Assembly: GCF_016900115.1 (NCBI RefSeq)
Contig: NZ_JACJJQ010000003.1
Span: 1 to 64,000 of the forward strand
Direction of reading: 5' to 3'
From: Limosilactobacillus alvi
GTDB taxonomy: Bacteria; Bacillota; Bacilli; Lactobacillales; Lactobacillaceae
Length of the DNA: 64,000 nucleotides
Position 1 is the stretch's first letter. Each line of letters begins with the position of its first letter. Position numbers and translations under genes: made by a program. This document shows positions 1 through 8,595 of the stretch, piece by piece. The notes beneath the pieces are model-generated. The model had not been told where the DNA came from. It made no database searches and saw nothing but the letters and a program-made list of their open reading frames with translations.

Positions 1-722
1 ATTAGGTTAACCAGTGGTTCAAGGTACGTCTCTGATACTGAAATAACACTTCTGACAAGTGATGATTTATTTACTGGCAATCCCAGCCGTTCCCAAATCT
101 TCTTTTGGCGATGAATTGGTACTGCCAGATTAAACTTATAATTAGCTACTTCAGCCAGAATACTACCAGATACTAAGCTATGGGGGAGTAATAATTGTGG
201 TGTTTTACTACTTTTAATTACCGTTTCGCCAGTCTTCTTCTCGCATTCTTGACACTTATAAGTTTCCTGACAATGGTTAATACAACGAAGTTGTGGTGGA
301 ATAAGTTCGACTTCACGACTATTTACTCGCTTACCAATCTTGTTCATTTCGTGCTGACAAGTTGGACATTGGGTATCTTCGAGCGGGGTGAGCTCCTCAA
401 CTTGTGGTAAAGAGTCCAAAAAAGCAGCCCGTCCCTGAGAATTCTTTCGTTCCTGGTGACGCACTACCTTTTTCTTTTCAATAACTTCAATTTCAGTTAC
501 TTCAGTCTCCGTCAAGTCGATATCACTATCAACTAAGGCAGCTAACTGTTCATCATCAAATAGAGACCCTTGTCCTTTTACAACGGTCTCGAATTTTTCA
601 GTTTTTTTTCCAAAAATCATCCGTTGCAGTTGACGGACCATTTCTTCAAGTTCTTCGTTTCGTTCCAAAGCCTTCTTTAACCGAGCTTTCAATTCCTGAT
701 TTTCTTTTTCTGCTGGAGTCAT
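1..722 (-). CDS. tnpC: IS66-family transposase TnpC, N-terminal part (runs off the window)
   Basis: An open frame starts at an ATG at 720-722, preceded by a GGAGGTG site, and stays open to the window edge (240 codons). The first 40 residues are a charged helical segment typical of the IS66 leucine-zipper-like region and include the patch MIFGKKTEKF. Around residues 120-170 is a zinc-finger-like region (CPTC, then CINHC, then KCQEC), the IS66 C2 region, followed by the start of the catalytic region (ANYKFNLAVPIHRQKKIWER). The DDE residues lie outside the window. It is the third gene of the tnpA-tnpB-tnpC order typical of IS66 elements. Intactness cannot be judged from this piece. Confidence 0.9.
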   Translation of the reverse strand, partial: MTPAEKENQELKARLKKALERNEELEEMVRQLQRMIFGKKTEKFETVVKGQGSLFDDEQLAALVDSDIDLTETEVTEIEVIEKKKVVRHQERKNSQGRAAFLDSLPQVEELTPLEDTQCPTCQHEMNKIGKRVNSREVELIPPQLRCINHCQETYKCQECEKKTGETVIKSSKTPQLLLPHSLVSGSILAEVANYKFNLAVPIHRQKKIWERLGLPVNKSSLVRSVISVSETYLEPLVNL

Positions 723-790
723 CGTGCGTCACCTCCTTAATATGATCTTCCAGCATTATATCAAAAATTTGGTGTAAGAAAAGCCCTGAT

Positions 791-1147
791 TTAATAGAAA
801 ATTCCCGTCTTAGCGGGGCTCACGCTCCGTGGTGGAATCGGGTTTATCCCGACTAGTAATTCCTTAATTTGTCTCCTTGTCAGTAACTTAGCTTCTTGAC
901 CATGACGCGGCCAACGAAGGTGGCCATTTTCATACCTTTTATAGAGTAAAATGAAGCCTTCACCATCCCAGTACAATCCCTTAAAGCGATCACTCCGTGT
1001 TCCACAGAACAAAAATAGTGAATTATCGTAAATATCCAGCCCATAATTTTCTGCAACGATCATTGCTAAACCATCGATACCTTTCCGAAGGTCAGTTTTA
1101 CCACAAACGAGGTAAACATGATCAGGGGCAGTCCAATTAACTAACAT
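791..1147 (-). CDS. tnpB: IS66-family accessory protein TnpB
   Basis: This is a 118-residue protein of the TnpB (IS66 Orf2) family, required with TnpA and TnpC for transposition of many IS66 elements; its biochemical role is unclear. Diagnostic motifs are GKTDLRKGIDGLA near the N terminus, LFLFCGTRSDRFKGL in the middle and LYWDGEGFILLYKR after it. Length and motifs look complete. It overlaps the end of tnpA by 11 bases, suggesting coupled translation, and is 68 bases upstream of tnpC. Confidence 0.93.
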   Translation of the reverse strand: MLVNWTAPDHVYLVCGKTDLRKGIDGLAMIVAENYGLDIYDNSLFLFCGTRSDRFKGLYWDGEGFILLYKRYENGHLRWPRHGQEAKLLTRRQIKELLVGINPIPPRSVSPAKTGIFY

Positions 1148-1325
1148 GGTCCAGCACCGTAGTAATGATTTTTGCCGCTAATTCGGAGTCGACTCCTTGA
1201 AAAAGAGTCAAGCGGATATGTTTAACGTTTAATTCTATCGATCGATGAGATCGTTTCAGCGGTTTAGTAGCCGGTGTGGCCTTACTTTTGAAAATTGTTT
1301 CTACAATGTCTTGTTTTTCTTCCAT
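1137..1325 (-). CDS. tnpA: IS66 TnpA-like small protein
   Basis: A 62-residue basic protein, first gene of the element. Its place ahead of tnpB identifies it as the TnpA/Orf1 equivalent, although it is shorter than the usual 90-130 residue IS66 TnpA and I see no clear helix-turn-helix. The start at 1323-1325 is preceded at about 10 bases by AGGGGG, which lies inside a stem-loop (1333-1375), so translation is probably controlled by RNA structure. Function is inferred from position. Confidence 0.7.
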   Translation of the reverse strand: MEEKQDIVETIFKSKATPATKPLKRSHRSIELNVKHIRLTLFQGVDSELAAKIITTVLDHVS

Positions 1326-1332
1326 ACAAAGA

Positions 1333-1375
1333 TAACCCCCTAACTGAGATTTGATGTCTTCAGTATAGGGGGTTA
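1333..1375 (-). promoter_or_regulatory. Hairpin sequestering the tnpA ribosome binding site
   Basis: The ten bases TAACCCCCTA (1333-1342) are exactly repeated inverted at 1366-1375, and pairing continues inward (ACTG with CAGT, one bulge). On the minus strand the 3' arm contains AGGGGG, the probable Shine-Dalgarno of tnpA. Transcripts reading in from outside would contain both arms and hide the site. A TATACT hexamer on the minus strand inside the 5' arm could be a -10 box producing a shorter transcript without the full hairpin. This layout is known from other insertion sequences as protection against read-through. Confidence 0.6.
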
Positions 1376-1400
1376 GCCATATGATTAATAGACGTGTCGT

Positions 1401-1414
1401 TATTCACCGCTTAC
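1401..1414 (-). mobile_element. Outer terminal end of the IS66 element
   Basis: On the minus strand the sequence beginning at 1414 reads GTAAGCGGTGAATA, matching the GTAAGCG start typical of IS66-family terminal inverted repeats. Coding sequence of an unrelated interrupted gene begins right outside it. The other end is beyond base 1, so neither the matching repeat nor the 8-bp target duplication typical of the family can be checked here; the candidate duplication outside this end is GTTGGATT (1415-1422). Confidence 0.65.
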
Positions 1415-1493
1415 GTTGGATTTTACTGAAGAAGCCGGCCAAGTGATCACTGTTGGTCCAAACGAAATTCAAATCTCAGCCAAGCAATTATAG
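1415..1493 (+). pseudogene. C-terminal remnant of a gene cut by the IS66 insertion
   Basis: Directly outside the IS66 end, plus-strand codons from 1416 read 25 residues (ending GPNEIQISAKQL) to a TAG at 1491-1493. A strong terminator follows at 1519-1560. The composition and terminator make it likely to be the true end of a plus-strand gene whose body lies left of the element, outside the window. I do not recognise the protein. Confidence 0.5.
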
Positions 1494-1516
1494 CTAAATT
1501 AATATTGAACGTATTA

Positions 1517-1705
1517 AAAAAGAGACCGGGAAGAAACTTATGCTTCTTCCCGGTCTCTTTGTCATCTCCGAATGTTACTCAGTAACTAAGGTCAAAAAGC
1601 ACGGCCTTAGCGGATAAGTGCGAACGAAAGGTCGATTCTAATGAATCAACCTTCGTCCTTCTTATCCCAACCAGGCCGTCAAGGAGCTTTTTTCCCGACC
1701 TCTTT
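1517..1705. repeat. Dispersed structured intergenic repeat, copy A (full length)
   Basis: Module 1 is a perfect 17-bp hairpin (1519-1535 with 1544-1560, 8-base loop) with flanking A and T runs, a bidirectional terminator. Then comes a short GTTAC-TCA-GTAAC hairpin (1574-1586). Module 2 is a long nested palindrome: AAAAAGC (1594-1600) with GCTTTTT (1686-1692), ACGGCCT (1601-1607) with AGGCCGT (1673-1679), GGATAAG (1612-1618) with CTTATCC (1661-1667), and an inner stem (1624-1656) capped by GATTC-TAAT-GAATC. From the CATCTCC motif on, it differs from copy B at only three positions in about 140. It ends three bases before the ffh stop. Confidence 0.85.
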
Positions 1706-1707
1706 AA

Positions 1708-3156
1708 TTATTTTCGCTTTTTCCGCGCCTTTCTTAAGGCCTTCATTCGCTTTTGTTTCTGTTTTTTCATCCGCCGTGCCATCTGGTTCATCGCCATTTG
1801 CCCCATCTTACCACCGGGCATTTGGCCACCCATTAGGTTTTGGAGACCATTAAAATTACCGTTCGTAACTTGCTTCATCATCTTCCGCATTTGATTAAAT
1901 TGCTTAATCATACGGTTGACTTCCACAATTGGCCGCCCCGAACCAGCGGCTAACCGACGCCGCCGACTTGGATTCATCAAATCAGGATTTTGACGTTCCT
2001 CTGGCGTCATAGATAAAATAATCGCCTTAATATGGGCAAATTGCTTTGGATCCAAGTTAACGTTTTGTAAGGCTGGATTGTTAGCCATCCCTGGGATCAT
2101 CTTTAACAGATTTTCCATTGGTCCCATCTTAGTAACTTGATCCATTTGCGCCAAGAAATCATTGTAATCAAAGGTGTTTTCTCGCATCTTTTCCATGGTT
2201 TCTTGAGCTTGTTCTTCATCAAAGTTCTTTTGGGCCTTTTCAATTAGGGAAAGCATATCCCCCATGCCCAAAATCCGAGAAGCCATCCGGTCTGGGTGGA
2301 AGACATCCAAATCGGTCATCTTTTCCCCTTCACCGACAAACTTAATTGGTTTCCCCGTGACTGCCCGAATTGACATGGCAGCCCCACCGCGGGTATCACC
2401 ATCAAGCTTAGTTAAAACCACCCCGGTAATATCTAGTTGGTCATTAAAACCTTCGGCCGTATTAACTGCGTTTTGCCCCGTCATGGCATCAACAACTAAC
2501 AAGATTTCATTTGGATGAGTTAATTCCTTAATCTGAGCCAACTCATCCATCAACTTCTCGTCAATTTGTAACCGCCCGGCCGTATCAATTAACACGTAAT
2601 CGTTATGGTTAGCATGGGCCTGATCCATCCCGTCCTTAACAATTTGAACTGGATCAACGTTCGTTCCTTCTTCAAAAACTGGAACATCAATTGAGTCCGC
2701 TACTTGTTGTAATTGTGTAATGGCAGCTGGGCGGTAGACGTCAGCTGCAATCATTAATGGCCGCGCATGTTCTTCTTCCTTTAATTTTAAGGCTAATTTC
2801 CCAGCCGTGGTCGTTTTCCCAGCCCCTTGAAGCCCAACCATCATGATTACGGTTGGAATATGAGGAGCCTTTTCCAAGGCAACTGCAGTCTCCCCCATCA
2901 TTACCGTTAATTCTTCATTAACGATTTTAACAATTTGTTGGGCTGGGTTTAGCCCCTTAAGAACTTCCGCCCCGGTTGCCTTTTCACGGACCTTTTTAAC
3001 AAAGTCCTTTACAACTGCGAAGTTAACGTCGGCTTCCAGTAAGGCCAACCGAATTTCGCGCATGGTTTCTCGCAGATCGGCATCGGTAACCTTCGGCTTC
3101 TTTCGTAACTTCTCCATCGCCTTTTGGAGGCGTTCTGTTAATCCTTCAAATGCCAT
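1708..3156 (-). CDS. ffh: Signal recognition particle protein Ffh (SRP54)
   Basis: GTPase of the signal recognition particle: it binds signal sequences on nascent chains with SRP RNA and docks to FtsY at the membrane. The 482 residues show the helical N domain (1-90), the G domain with P-loop GLQGAGKTTT (about 108-117), DTAGR (about 193) and TKLDGDTRGG (about 250), then the methionine-rich M domain from about 300, with a Met/Gly/Lys-rich tail. Full length. ylxM ends 4 bases upstream and ftsY precedes that, so the two SRP GTPases are in one operon. Its 3' end abuts repeat copy A, which probably supplies the terminator. Confidence 0.98.
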   Translation of the reverse strand: MAFEGLTERLQKAMEKLRKKPKVTDADLRETMREIRLALLEADVNFAVVKDFVKKVREKATGAEVLKGLNPAQQIVKIVNEELTVMMGETAVALEKAPHIPTVIMMVGLQGAGKTTTAGKLALKLKEEEHARPLMIAADVYRPAAITQLQQVADSIDVPVFEEGTNVDPVQIVKDGMDQAHANHNDYVLIDTAGRLQIDEKLMDELAQIKELTHPNEILLVVDAMTGQNAVNTAEGFNDQLDITGVVLTKLDGDTRGGAAMSIRAVTGKPIKFVGEGEKMTDLDVFHPDRMASRILGMGDMLSLIEKAQKNFDEEQAQETMEKMRENTFDYNDFLAQMDQVTKMGPMENLLKMIPGMANNPALQNVNLDPKQFAHIKAIILSMTPEERQNPDLMNPSRRRRLAAGSGRPIVEVNRMIKQFNQMRKMMKQVTNGNFNGLQNLMGGQMPGGKMGQMAMNQMARRMKKQKQKRMKALRKARKKRK

Positions 3157-3160
3157 TTAC

Positions 3161-3502
3161 TTACTCCTCTTCTAAGGTTGCTAATCCTGCAACTAATTGA
3201 TTGAGTTTTTGATCTTGGGGATAGTGAGCTTTAACATAAGCCTGTAATTGGTCAAACTGATGATTACGGGCAGTAAATTCTGCTAACAATCCTAACTTTG
3301 TTTCATAACCATTTAAAATCTTTTCGGTCCGTTTAATATTATCATAAACTGCTTGGCGTGAAACCCCGAATTCTTCAGCAATTTCACCAAGTGAGTAGTC
3401 GTCCACATAATAGAGTTCAAGATATTCATTTTGCTTTTTCGTTAAAAGGGGTTGGTAAAATGCAAACAAAGCATTCACCCGCTCATTTTTCTCAAGCTCC
3501 AT
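3161..3502 (-). CDS. ylxM: YlxM family SRP-associated DNA-binding-like protein
   Basis: A 113-residue YlxM/UPF0122 family protein with a sigma-70 region-4-like helix-turn-helix ([18 protein letters not shown], about residues 35-52). The family is encoded next to ffh and in streptococci is linked to the SRP pathway and to regulation of SRP assembly. It sits between ftsY and ffh with 14- and 4-base gaps, so it is co-transcribed. The acidic C terminus is usual. Whether it acts on nucleic acid or on the SRP complex is not settled. Confidence 0.93.
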   Translation of the reverse strand: MELEKNERVNALFAFYQPLLTKKQNEYLELYYVDDYSLGEIAEEFGVSRQAVYDNIKRTEKILNGYETKLGLLAEFTARNHQFDQLQAYVKAHYPQDQKLNQLVAGLATLEEE

Positions 3503-3516
3503 GGAATAACCCTCCT

Positions 3517-5016
3517 TTATTTAGTGACAACCAAGCCTTTAAAGAGCCCATAAACAAATTCGGCTGGATCAAAAGTTTGAAGATCATCTACTTTTTCCCC
3601 AAGCCCAACATACTTAACTGGTAAATGAAGCTCATTGCGGATTGCTAAAACAATCCCCCCACGAGCTGTTCCATCAAGCTTAGTTAAGACAATTCCGGTA
3701 ACATCAGTATTTTCTTTAAAAATTTTAGCTTGATTCAACGCATTTTGCCCGGTCGTTGCATCTAAGACAAGTAAAACTTCATGGGGGGCATCCGGAATTT
3801 CCCGGGTTAAGATCTTCTTCATTTTTGCTAGCTCATTCATTAAGTTAACTTTATTTTGCAGCCGTCCCGCAGTGTCAACAAACAAGACATCGTAGTCTTC
3901 TTCCTTGGCCTTTTTAACTCCATCAAAAACGACGGCAGCCGGATCACCCTTTTCAGGACCAGTTACAATATCAACACCATCACGTTTAGCCCAAACCGCT
4001 AATTGTTCCGTTGCTCCAGCCCGGAAAGTATCAGCCGCTGCTAACAAGACTTTTTTCCCTTCGCGTTTAAAAGCCGCTGCCATCTTACCAATGGTAGTTG
4101 TCTTACCAGCACCGTTCACTCCGACAAACATAATTACCGTTGGCCCTGCTGAAGCAAAATTAATCCCAACTTTTTCATTTTCACCGGCAGCTTCGTATAA
4201 CTCAACCATTTTTTCAATAATTACGTTTGAAACATCTTGCTTCGATTTGGCATTTTGTAATTTAACTTCTTCTCGCAAGGAATCTGAAAGTTGCATTGCC
4301 ATTTCATAACCGACATCAGACTCAATTAATAAATCTTCGAGGTCTTCAAAGAAGTCCTCGTCAACATGCCGGAAGTTAGCTAAGAACTTATTTAGCCGCG
4401 CACCAAAACCACTCCGCGACTTTTCTAAACCACGATCGTATTTTTCATCAACCCGACTTTCTTCAGTAGGTGTCTCAGTTTCATCGGTGTCGCTAGTAGA
4501 CGTTGAAGGTTCTTCTTCAGCTTCAGTCTCAGTCTTGCTCTCACCTGAAACTTGTTCATTTTCGACTACCGGGGCTATGTCCGCTGGCGTTTCACGGTTA
4601 ATTTCACCACTTACTTTTTCAGCAGTTAGCGTCGCTGCAGTTTGTTTCTCAATTTCGTTTGCTTTAGGTTCAACCTGATTAGGTTCTGAAATCGCTGAAT
4701 TAGTTTCAAAGTGCTCATCAACTTCATCACTAACTGATTTAGTTTCAGCTGGCTGATCGACTAACTGGTCTTCCCCATTAGCACTCGCGTTTTTTTCTTC
4801 TTCGCCTTCCTTTTGGGGTTCTTCATCAGTTGCAGATTGTGCTTCTGATTCAATTGCTGGCGCAGTTTGGGGTTCATTCCCTTGTTTTACCGTGGTCCCT
4901 TCACTATTTTCATGTTCAGAAGCCGTCGTAGATTTAACTTGTTCATTTTCTTTCTTAGGTGTGACTTCTTCGTTTTCAGTTTTCTTCTTCCGCCGAAAGA
5001 TATCAAATAATCCCAT
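3517..5016 (-). CDS. ftsY: SRP receptor GTPase FtsY
   Basis: Membrane-associated receptor that pairs with Ffh to deliver ribosomes to the Sec translocon. A basic start ([12 protein letters not shown]) is followed by an unusually long acidic, Ser/Thr/Glu-rich A domain to about residue 190, then the NG domain with P-loop [13 protein letters not shown] (about 300), DTAGRLQ (about 382), [10 protein letters not shown] and the closing region [11 protein letters not shown]. At 499 residues it is longer than Bacillus FtsY because of the acidic segment; the catalytic part is normal. smc ends 12 bases upstream. Confidence 0.98.
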   Translation of the reverse strand: MGLFDIFRRKKKTENEEVTPKKENEQVKSTTASEHENSEGTTVKQGNEPQTAPAIESEAQSATDEEPQKEGEEEKNASANGEDQLVDQPAETKSVSDEVDEHFETNSAISEPNQVEPKANEIEKQTAATLTAEKVSGEINRETPADIAPVVENEQVSGESKTETEAEEEPSTSTSDTDETETPTEESRVDEKYDRGLEKSRSGFGARLNKFLANFRHVDEDFFEDLEDLLIESDVGYEMAMQLSDSLREEVKLQNAKSKQDVSNVIIEKMVELYEAAGENEKVGINFASAGPTVIMFVGVNGAGKTTTIGKMAAAFKREGKKVLLAAADTFRAGATEQLAVWAKRDGVDIVTGPEKGDPAAVVFDGVKKAKEEDYDVLFVDTAGRLQNKVNLMNELAKMKKILTREIPDAPHEVLLVLDATTGQNALNQAKIFKENTDVTGIVLTKLDGTARGGIVLAIRNELHLPVKYVGLGEKVDDLQTFDPAEFVYGLFKGLVVTK

Positions 5017-5028
5017 TATTTCACTTCC

Positions 5029-8000
5029 TTACTTCGTTTGAGCAGTTCGGAGGGTCTCATCAACATTAACAGTAATCACCTTTGATACTCCTGATTCCTG
5101 CATTGTTACCCCATATAAGACATCGGCATTTACCATGGTCCCTTTCCGGTGAGTAATTACGATAAATTGTGGACCTTGATCACCAAAACGATCAAGGTAA
5201 GTAGCAAATCGATCAACATTAACATCGTCAAGTGCAGCTTCAGGTTCATCTAAGATAGCAAATGGAACTGGATGAATCTTTAGAATTGCAAATAACAAGG
5301 CCAATGCAGTTAAGGCTTTTTCGCCCCCCGAAAGCAAACTTAGTTGTTGATTCTTTTTACCTGGTGGTTGTGCGTAGATGTCAACCCCAGTCTCAAGCAG
5401 ATCATGTGGATCCGTTAAAATTAATTTTGCTTGGCCACCAGCAAAAACCTGCTTAAAGGTCGTTTCAAAAGCGGTCGAAAGCTCAGTGAATGTTTTATTA
5501 AATCGCTCTTTAACCTCTCGATCCATCTGGTCCATCGTTTGCTTCAATTGAGTTTCTGCATCTTGCAGATCTGCTCGTTGACCAGTTAAGAAATCATAGC
5601 GTTCTTTAACGGCTTGATACTCATTAATTGAGGCAACATTAACTTCACCTAGTTCATCCAGCCCCCGCTTTAAGAGCTTGACTTGGCGATGCAATTCTTC
5701 TTCTGGGATATCAATCACTTGGGCTTGAGCGGCAGTAAGCGTTTCTTGGTATTGCTCCTGCAAATGGTTTTGACCTTGATCGATTTGCGTTTCTAATTTT
5801 AGACGATGCTCGTTAATTCGCGTTAAATCATCATACGCAATTCGCATCAAGTTTTGTAACCGTTCATTTTCTGCGGTTGCATCCCCCAATTTACCTTCAA
5901 GAACATCAAGTTGTTGATCAATTTTAGTAACTACCGCTTGCTGAATCTTTAATTCTTGTTTGGCCGTTGTGATTTCAGTTTGACTCGCTGGTTTAACCCG
6001 TGTCAAGTCAGTTGTTTGCTTTTCAATTTGTTGTTTAATCGCTACTAGCTGTTCTTGATAAGCTACCATTCTAGCTTCAGTCGTCTTGGCTTCACGCTTA
6101 GCTTGACTTAACCGTTCTTTTTCAACTGCAAGCGCCTGTTCAAAATGATGCCGATTTTCAGCTTGGTCCGCCGATTCATTAGCTAACTTATTAATCAAAG
6201 CCTCTTTATCAGCAATTATTTGCTTTGTTTGGGCTAATTGATCTTCTAGTTTTTCAGCTGCCACCTGCGTTGACCGATACTCACTTTCAAATTGGTTATG
6301 TTCCGTATCGCGCTGATTGGTTTGCAATTTCAAGGCTTCAATTTGGCGCTTAAGCGTCGTAACCCGATTTTGTATGGCGTTAAGCTGATTACGATCATTT
6401 TCTAAGGCCAATTGTATATTTTGAACATTTTCAACTGCTTGATTTCCTTGAGATTGGATAGTTTGCCGTTTTGTTTGGAGGGTATGAACCATCACCTCAG
6501 CTTTTTGGCTAGCCTCTTTGGCTGCATCGACTGCAACTTCAAATTCTTGTTGTCGTTCTTTTTGCGTCAAGAGACCGACCTTTTGTTGTTTTGCCTTTCC
6601 CCCAGTCATTGCCCCACTAGCATTAATCATTTCACCTGCGAGGGTAACGATCCGGAGTTGATGGCGGCTTTGACGAGCAACCTCGGTTGCATGATCCAAA
6701 TTATCAACAACCACCGTCGTAGCTAGTAAATGCGACATTACAACCTCAAACTTAGGTGCAAACTGAATGAGTTCCATTGCTCGTCCCAATACTCCTGGGT
6801 GGTTAGCAACAGTTTGATAAACCGGGGGAACAAATCCGCCCCGTAAAGTATCAAGTGGCAAAATTGTTACCCGACCGCTTCTCGTCCGAGTGAGGTAAGT
6901 AATAATTGCTTTCCCAGTTTGTTGGCTATCAACAACTAATTGTTGAAGCTGACTACCCAAGACAGTTTCAATCGCTTGCGTATACTGTTTTGGAACCGTG
7001 ATGAGCTCACTAACCGGCCCGAATAAACCTTTAAATTGTTCACGATTTCGTAGCACATTTTGAACACCATAAAAGTAACCGGTATAATCAGCTGCCATTG
7101 CTTGATAGTTCTTAACTCGCGCTTCTTGAGAATGCAAAGTACCCAATGATTGATACCAATCTTTTTGCGCTTGCTCATATTTTCGTTGAACTTGCGTTAG
7201 TTCAGTTTGCAAAGCTTCAACTGCATCCTTGGCACTTATTAAATGTTCTACTTGCTTTCGAACAGCGTTCTTTTGGTCAGCTAACTCCCCCTCAAGCTTA
7301 CCGAGTTGTCTTTTATGCATCGTTAAATCAGCCTGAACCTGATCAGCTTGGTTTTGACCACGACTTTGCGATTGCTTTAAGAAGGTTTGCTGATTATGCA
7401 AGGTCGTTAATTGTTGTAATTGATCAACTTGTTGCTCACGTAAGTCAGCCACTTCTTCCCGTAACTTTGCTTGCCGGGTTTGAGCGTCTTTTAGGCCCAA
7501 ACCATTCAAATTAACTTCAGCTTGATTTACCTTCTTGTGATGATCGGTGACTGTCTTTTGTACCGCTGTTAACTGTTCATTAACTTGCTCGATTTTTTCT
7601 TGAATTGCCCTTGCTTCTTTTTTTAGCCGATCTAACTCCCGATCTTGCTGTTCCCGTTTTACCTGGGCGAGCGATTGACTATTTTGTAATTCACCAAGAC
7701 CCTGCGTTAATTGCAATACCTTGGCTTGAACAAGATCCTTTTGCTTAATCAAGGCTTGTCGTTGCTGTTGAAGTTGGGTCGTCATCGCATTGGCCGCATG
7801 GACTCGTTTTTCGTAATCAGCTGCAAGTTTTTCAGCTGCTACTTTTTCAGCTCGAACTTGCTTAAGTTGTTCTTGAGCCCCTAGAATTTCTCGGACTGTT
7901 GCTGTTCGATCAAATTGATCAAGCTTTTGCTTCTGAGCTAAATAATCCTGGGCAAGAGCACTTTGTTCTTCCAACGGATCTAAGCGTTGCTTTAACTCAT

Positions 8001-8586
8001 GGATAATATCGTTAACCCGGTTCAAATTATTATTTGTTTCAGTCAACCGTTTTTGAGCAGTTTCCTTGTCGGCTTTATATTTACCAACCCCAGCAATTGC
8101 CTCAATCATTTTCCGTCGATCACTTGGCTTACCGTTAAAAATTTCGGAAACCCGGCCCTGAGAAATAACCGCAAACGATTCTTTCCCAATTCCAGATTCA
8201 ATAAACAGGTTAACTAAATCTTTTAACCGGACATTTTGGCCGTTAATGAGATACTCACTCTCACCTGAACGGAATAATTTTCGGGTAACCGTCACTTCAG
8301 TATATGGGGTGTTTAGAAAATGGTCACTATTGTCTAAGGTTAGTTTAACCACTGCCCGATTTAAAGGGGCCCGGTCTTTTGCACCATTAAAGATTACATC
8401 GACCATTTTTTCACCCCGAAGGCTTTTGGCTGATTGTTCACCCATTACCCACCGGATGGCTTCAATGACGTTACTTTTTCCACTACCATTTGGCCCAATG
8501 ATCCCAGTTACTCCAGGCTGAAATTTAATTACCGTTTTTTCGGCGAAGGATTTAAATCCATCGACTTCTAGTGAAATTAATCGCAT
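5029..8586 (-). CDS. smc: Chromosome segregation ATPase SMC
   Basis: Structural maintenance of chromosomes protein that, with ScpA/ScpB, extrudes and organises DNA loops. The 1185 residues show the N-terminal Walker A (GPNGSGKSNVIEAI, about 32-45), long coiled coils rich in Gln/Lys/Glu, a hinge around 510-680 with a Gly-rich ASGAMTGG segment, a second coiled coil, the ABC signature LLSGGEKALTALALL (about 1085) and Walker B FAILDEPEAALDD (about 1115). Length is standard. It lies between rnc and ftsY, the usual Firmicute arrangement, with about 10-base gaps indicating one transcript. Confidence 0.98.
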   Translation of the reverse strand: MRLISLEVDGFKSFAEKTVIKFQPGVTGIIGPNGSGKSNVIEAIRWVMGEQSAKSLRGEKMVDVIFNGAKDRAPLNRAVVKLTLDNSDHFLNTPYTEVTVTRKLFRSGESEYLINGQNVRLKDLVNLFIESGIGKESFAVISQGRVSEIFNGKPSDRRKMIEAIAGVGKYKADKETAQKRLTETNNNLNRVNDIIHELKQRLDPLEEQSALAQDYLAQKQKLDQFDRTATVREILGAQEQLKQVRAEKVAAEKLAADYEKRVHAANAMTTQLQQQRQALIKQKDLVQAKVLQLTQGLGELQNSQSLAQVKREQQDRELDRLKKEARAIQEKIEQVNEQLTAVQKTVTDHHKKVNQAEVNLNGLGLKDAQTRQAKLREEVADLREQQVDQLQQLTTLHNQQTFLKQSQSRGQNQADQVQADLTMHKRQLGKLEGELADQKNAVRKQVEHLISAKDAVEALQTELTQVQRKYEQAQKDWYQSLGTLHSQEARVKNYQAMAADYTGYFYGVQNVLRNREQFKGLFGPVSELITVPKQYTQAIETVLGSQLQQLVVDSQQTGKAIITYLTRTRSGRVTILPLDTLRGGFVPPVYQTVANHPGVLGRAMELIQFAPKFEVVMSHLLATTVVVDNLDHATEVARQSRHQLRIVTLAGEMINASGAMTGGKAKQQKVGLLTQKERQQEFEVAVDAAKEASQKAEVMVHTLQTKRQTIQSQGNQAVENVQNIQLALENDRNQLNAIQNRVTTLKRQIEALKLQTNQRDTEHNQFESEYRSTQVAAEKLEDQLAQTKQIIADKEALINKLANESADQAENRHHFEQALAVEKERLSQAKREAKTTEARMVAYQEQLVAIKQQIEKQTTDLTRVKPASQTEITTAKQELKIQQAVVTKIDQQLDVLEGKLGDATAENERLQNLMRIAYDDLTRINEHRLKLETQIDQGQNHLQEQYQETLTAAQAQVIDIPEEELHRQVKLLKRGLDELGEVNVASINEYQAVKERYDFLTGQRADLQDAETQLKQTMDQMDREVKERFNKTFTELSTAFETTFKQVFAGGQAKLILTDPHDLLETGVDIYAQPPGKKNQQLSLLSGGEKALTALALLFAILKIHPVPFAILDEPEAALDDVNVDRFATYLDRFGDQGPQFIVITHRKGTMVNADVLYGVTMQESGVSKVITVNVDETLRTAQTK

Positions 8587-8595
8587 TTAATTCCC

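Noticed and set aside
1641-1853. Plus-strand 70-codon frame beginning inside repeat copy A
   Set aside because: Runs antisense into ffh; the homologous frame is not kept at copy B, so the repeat is not coding.
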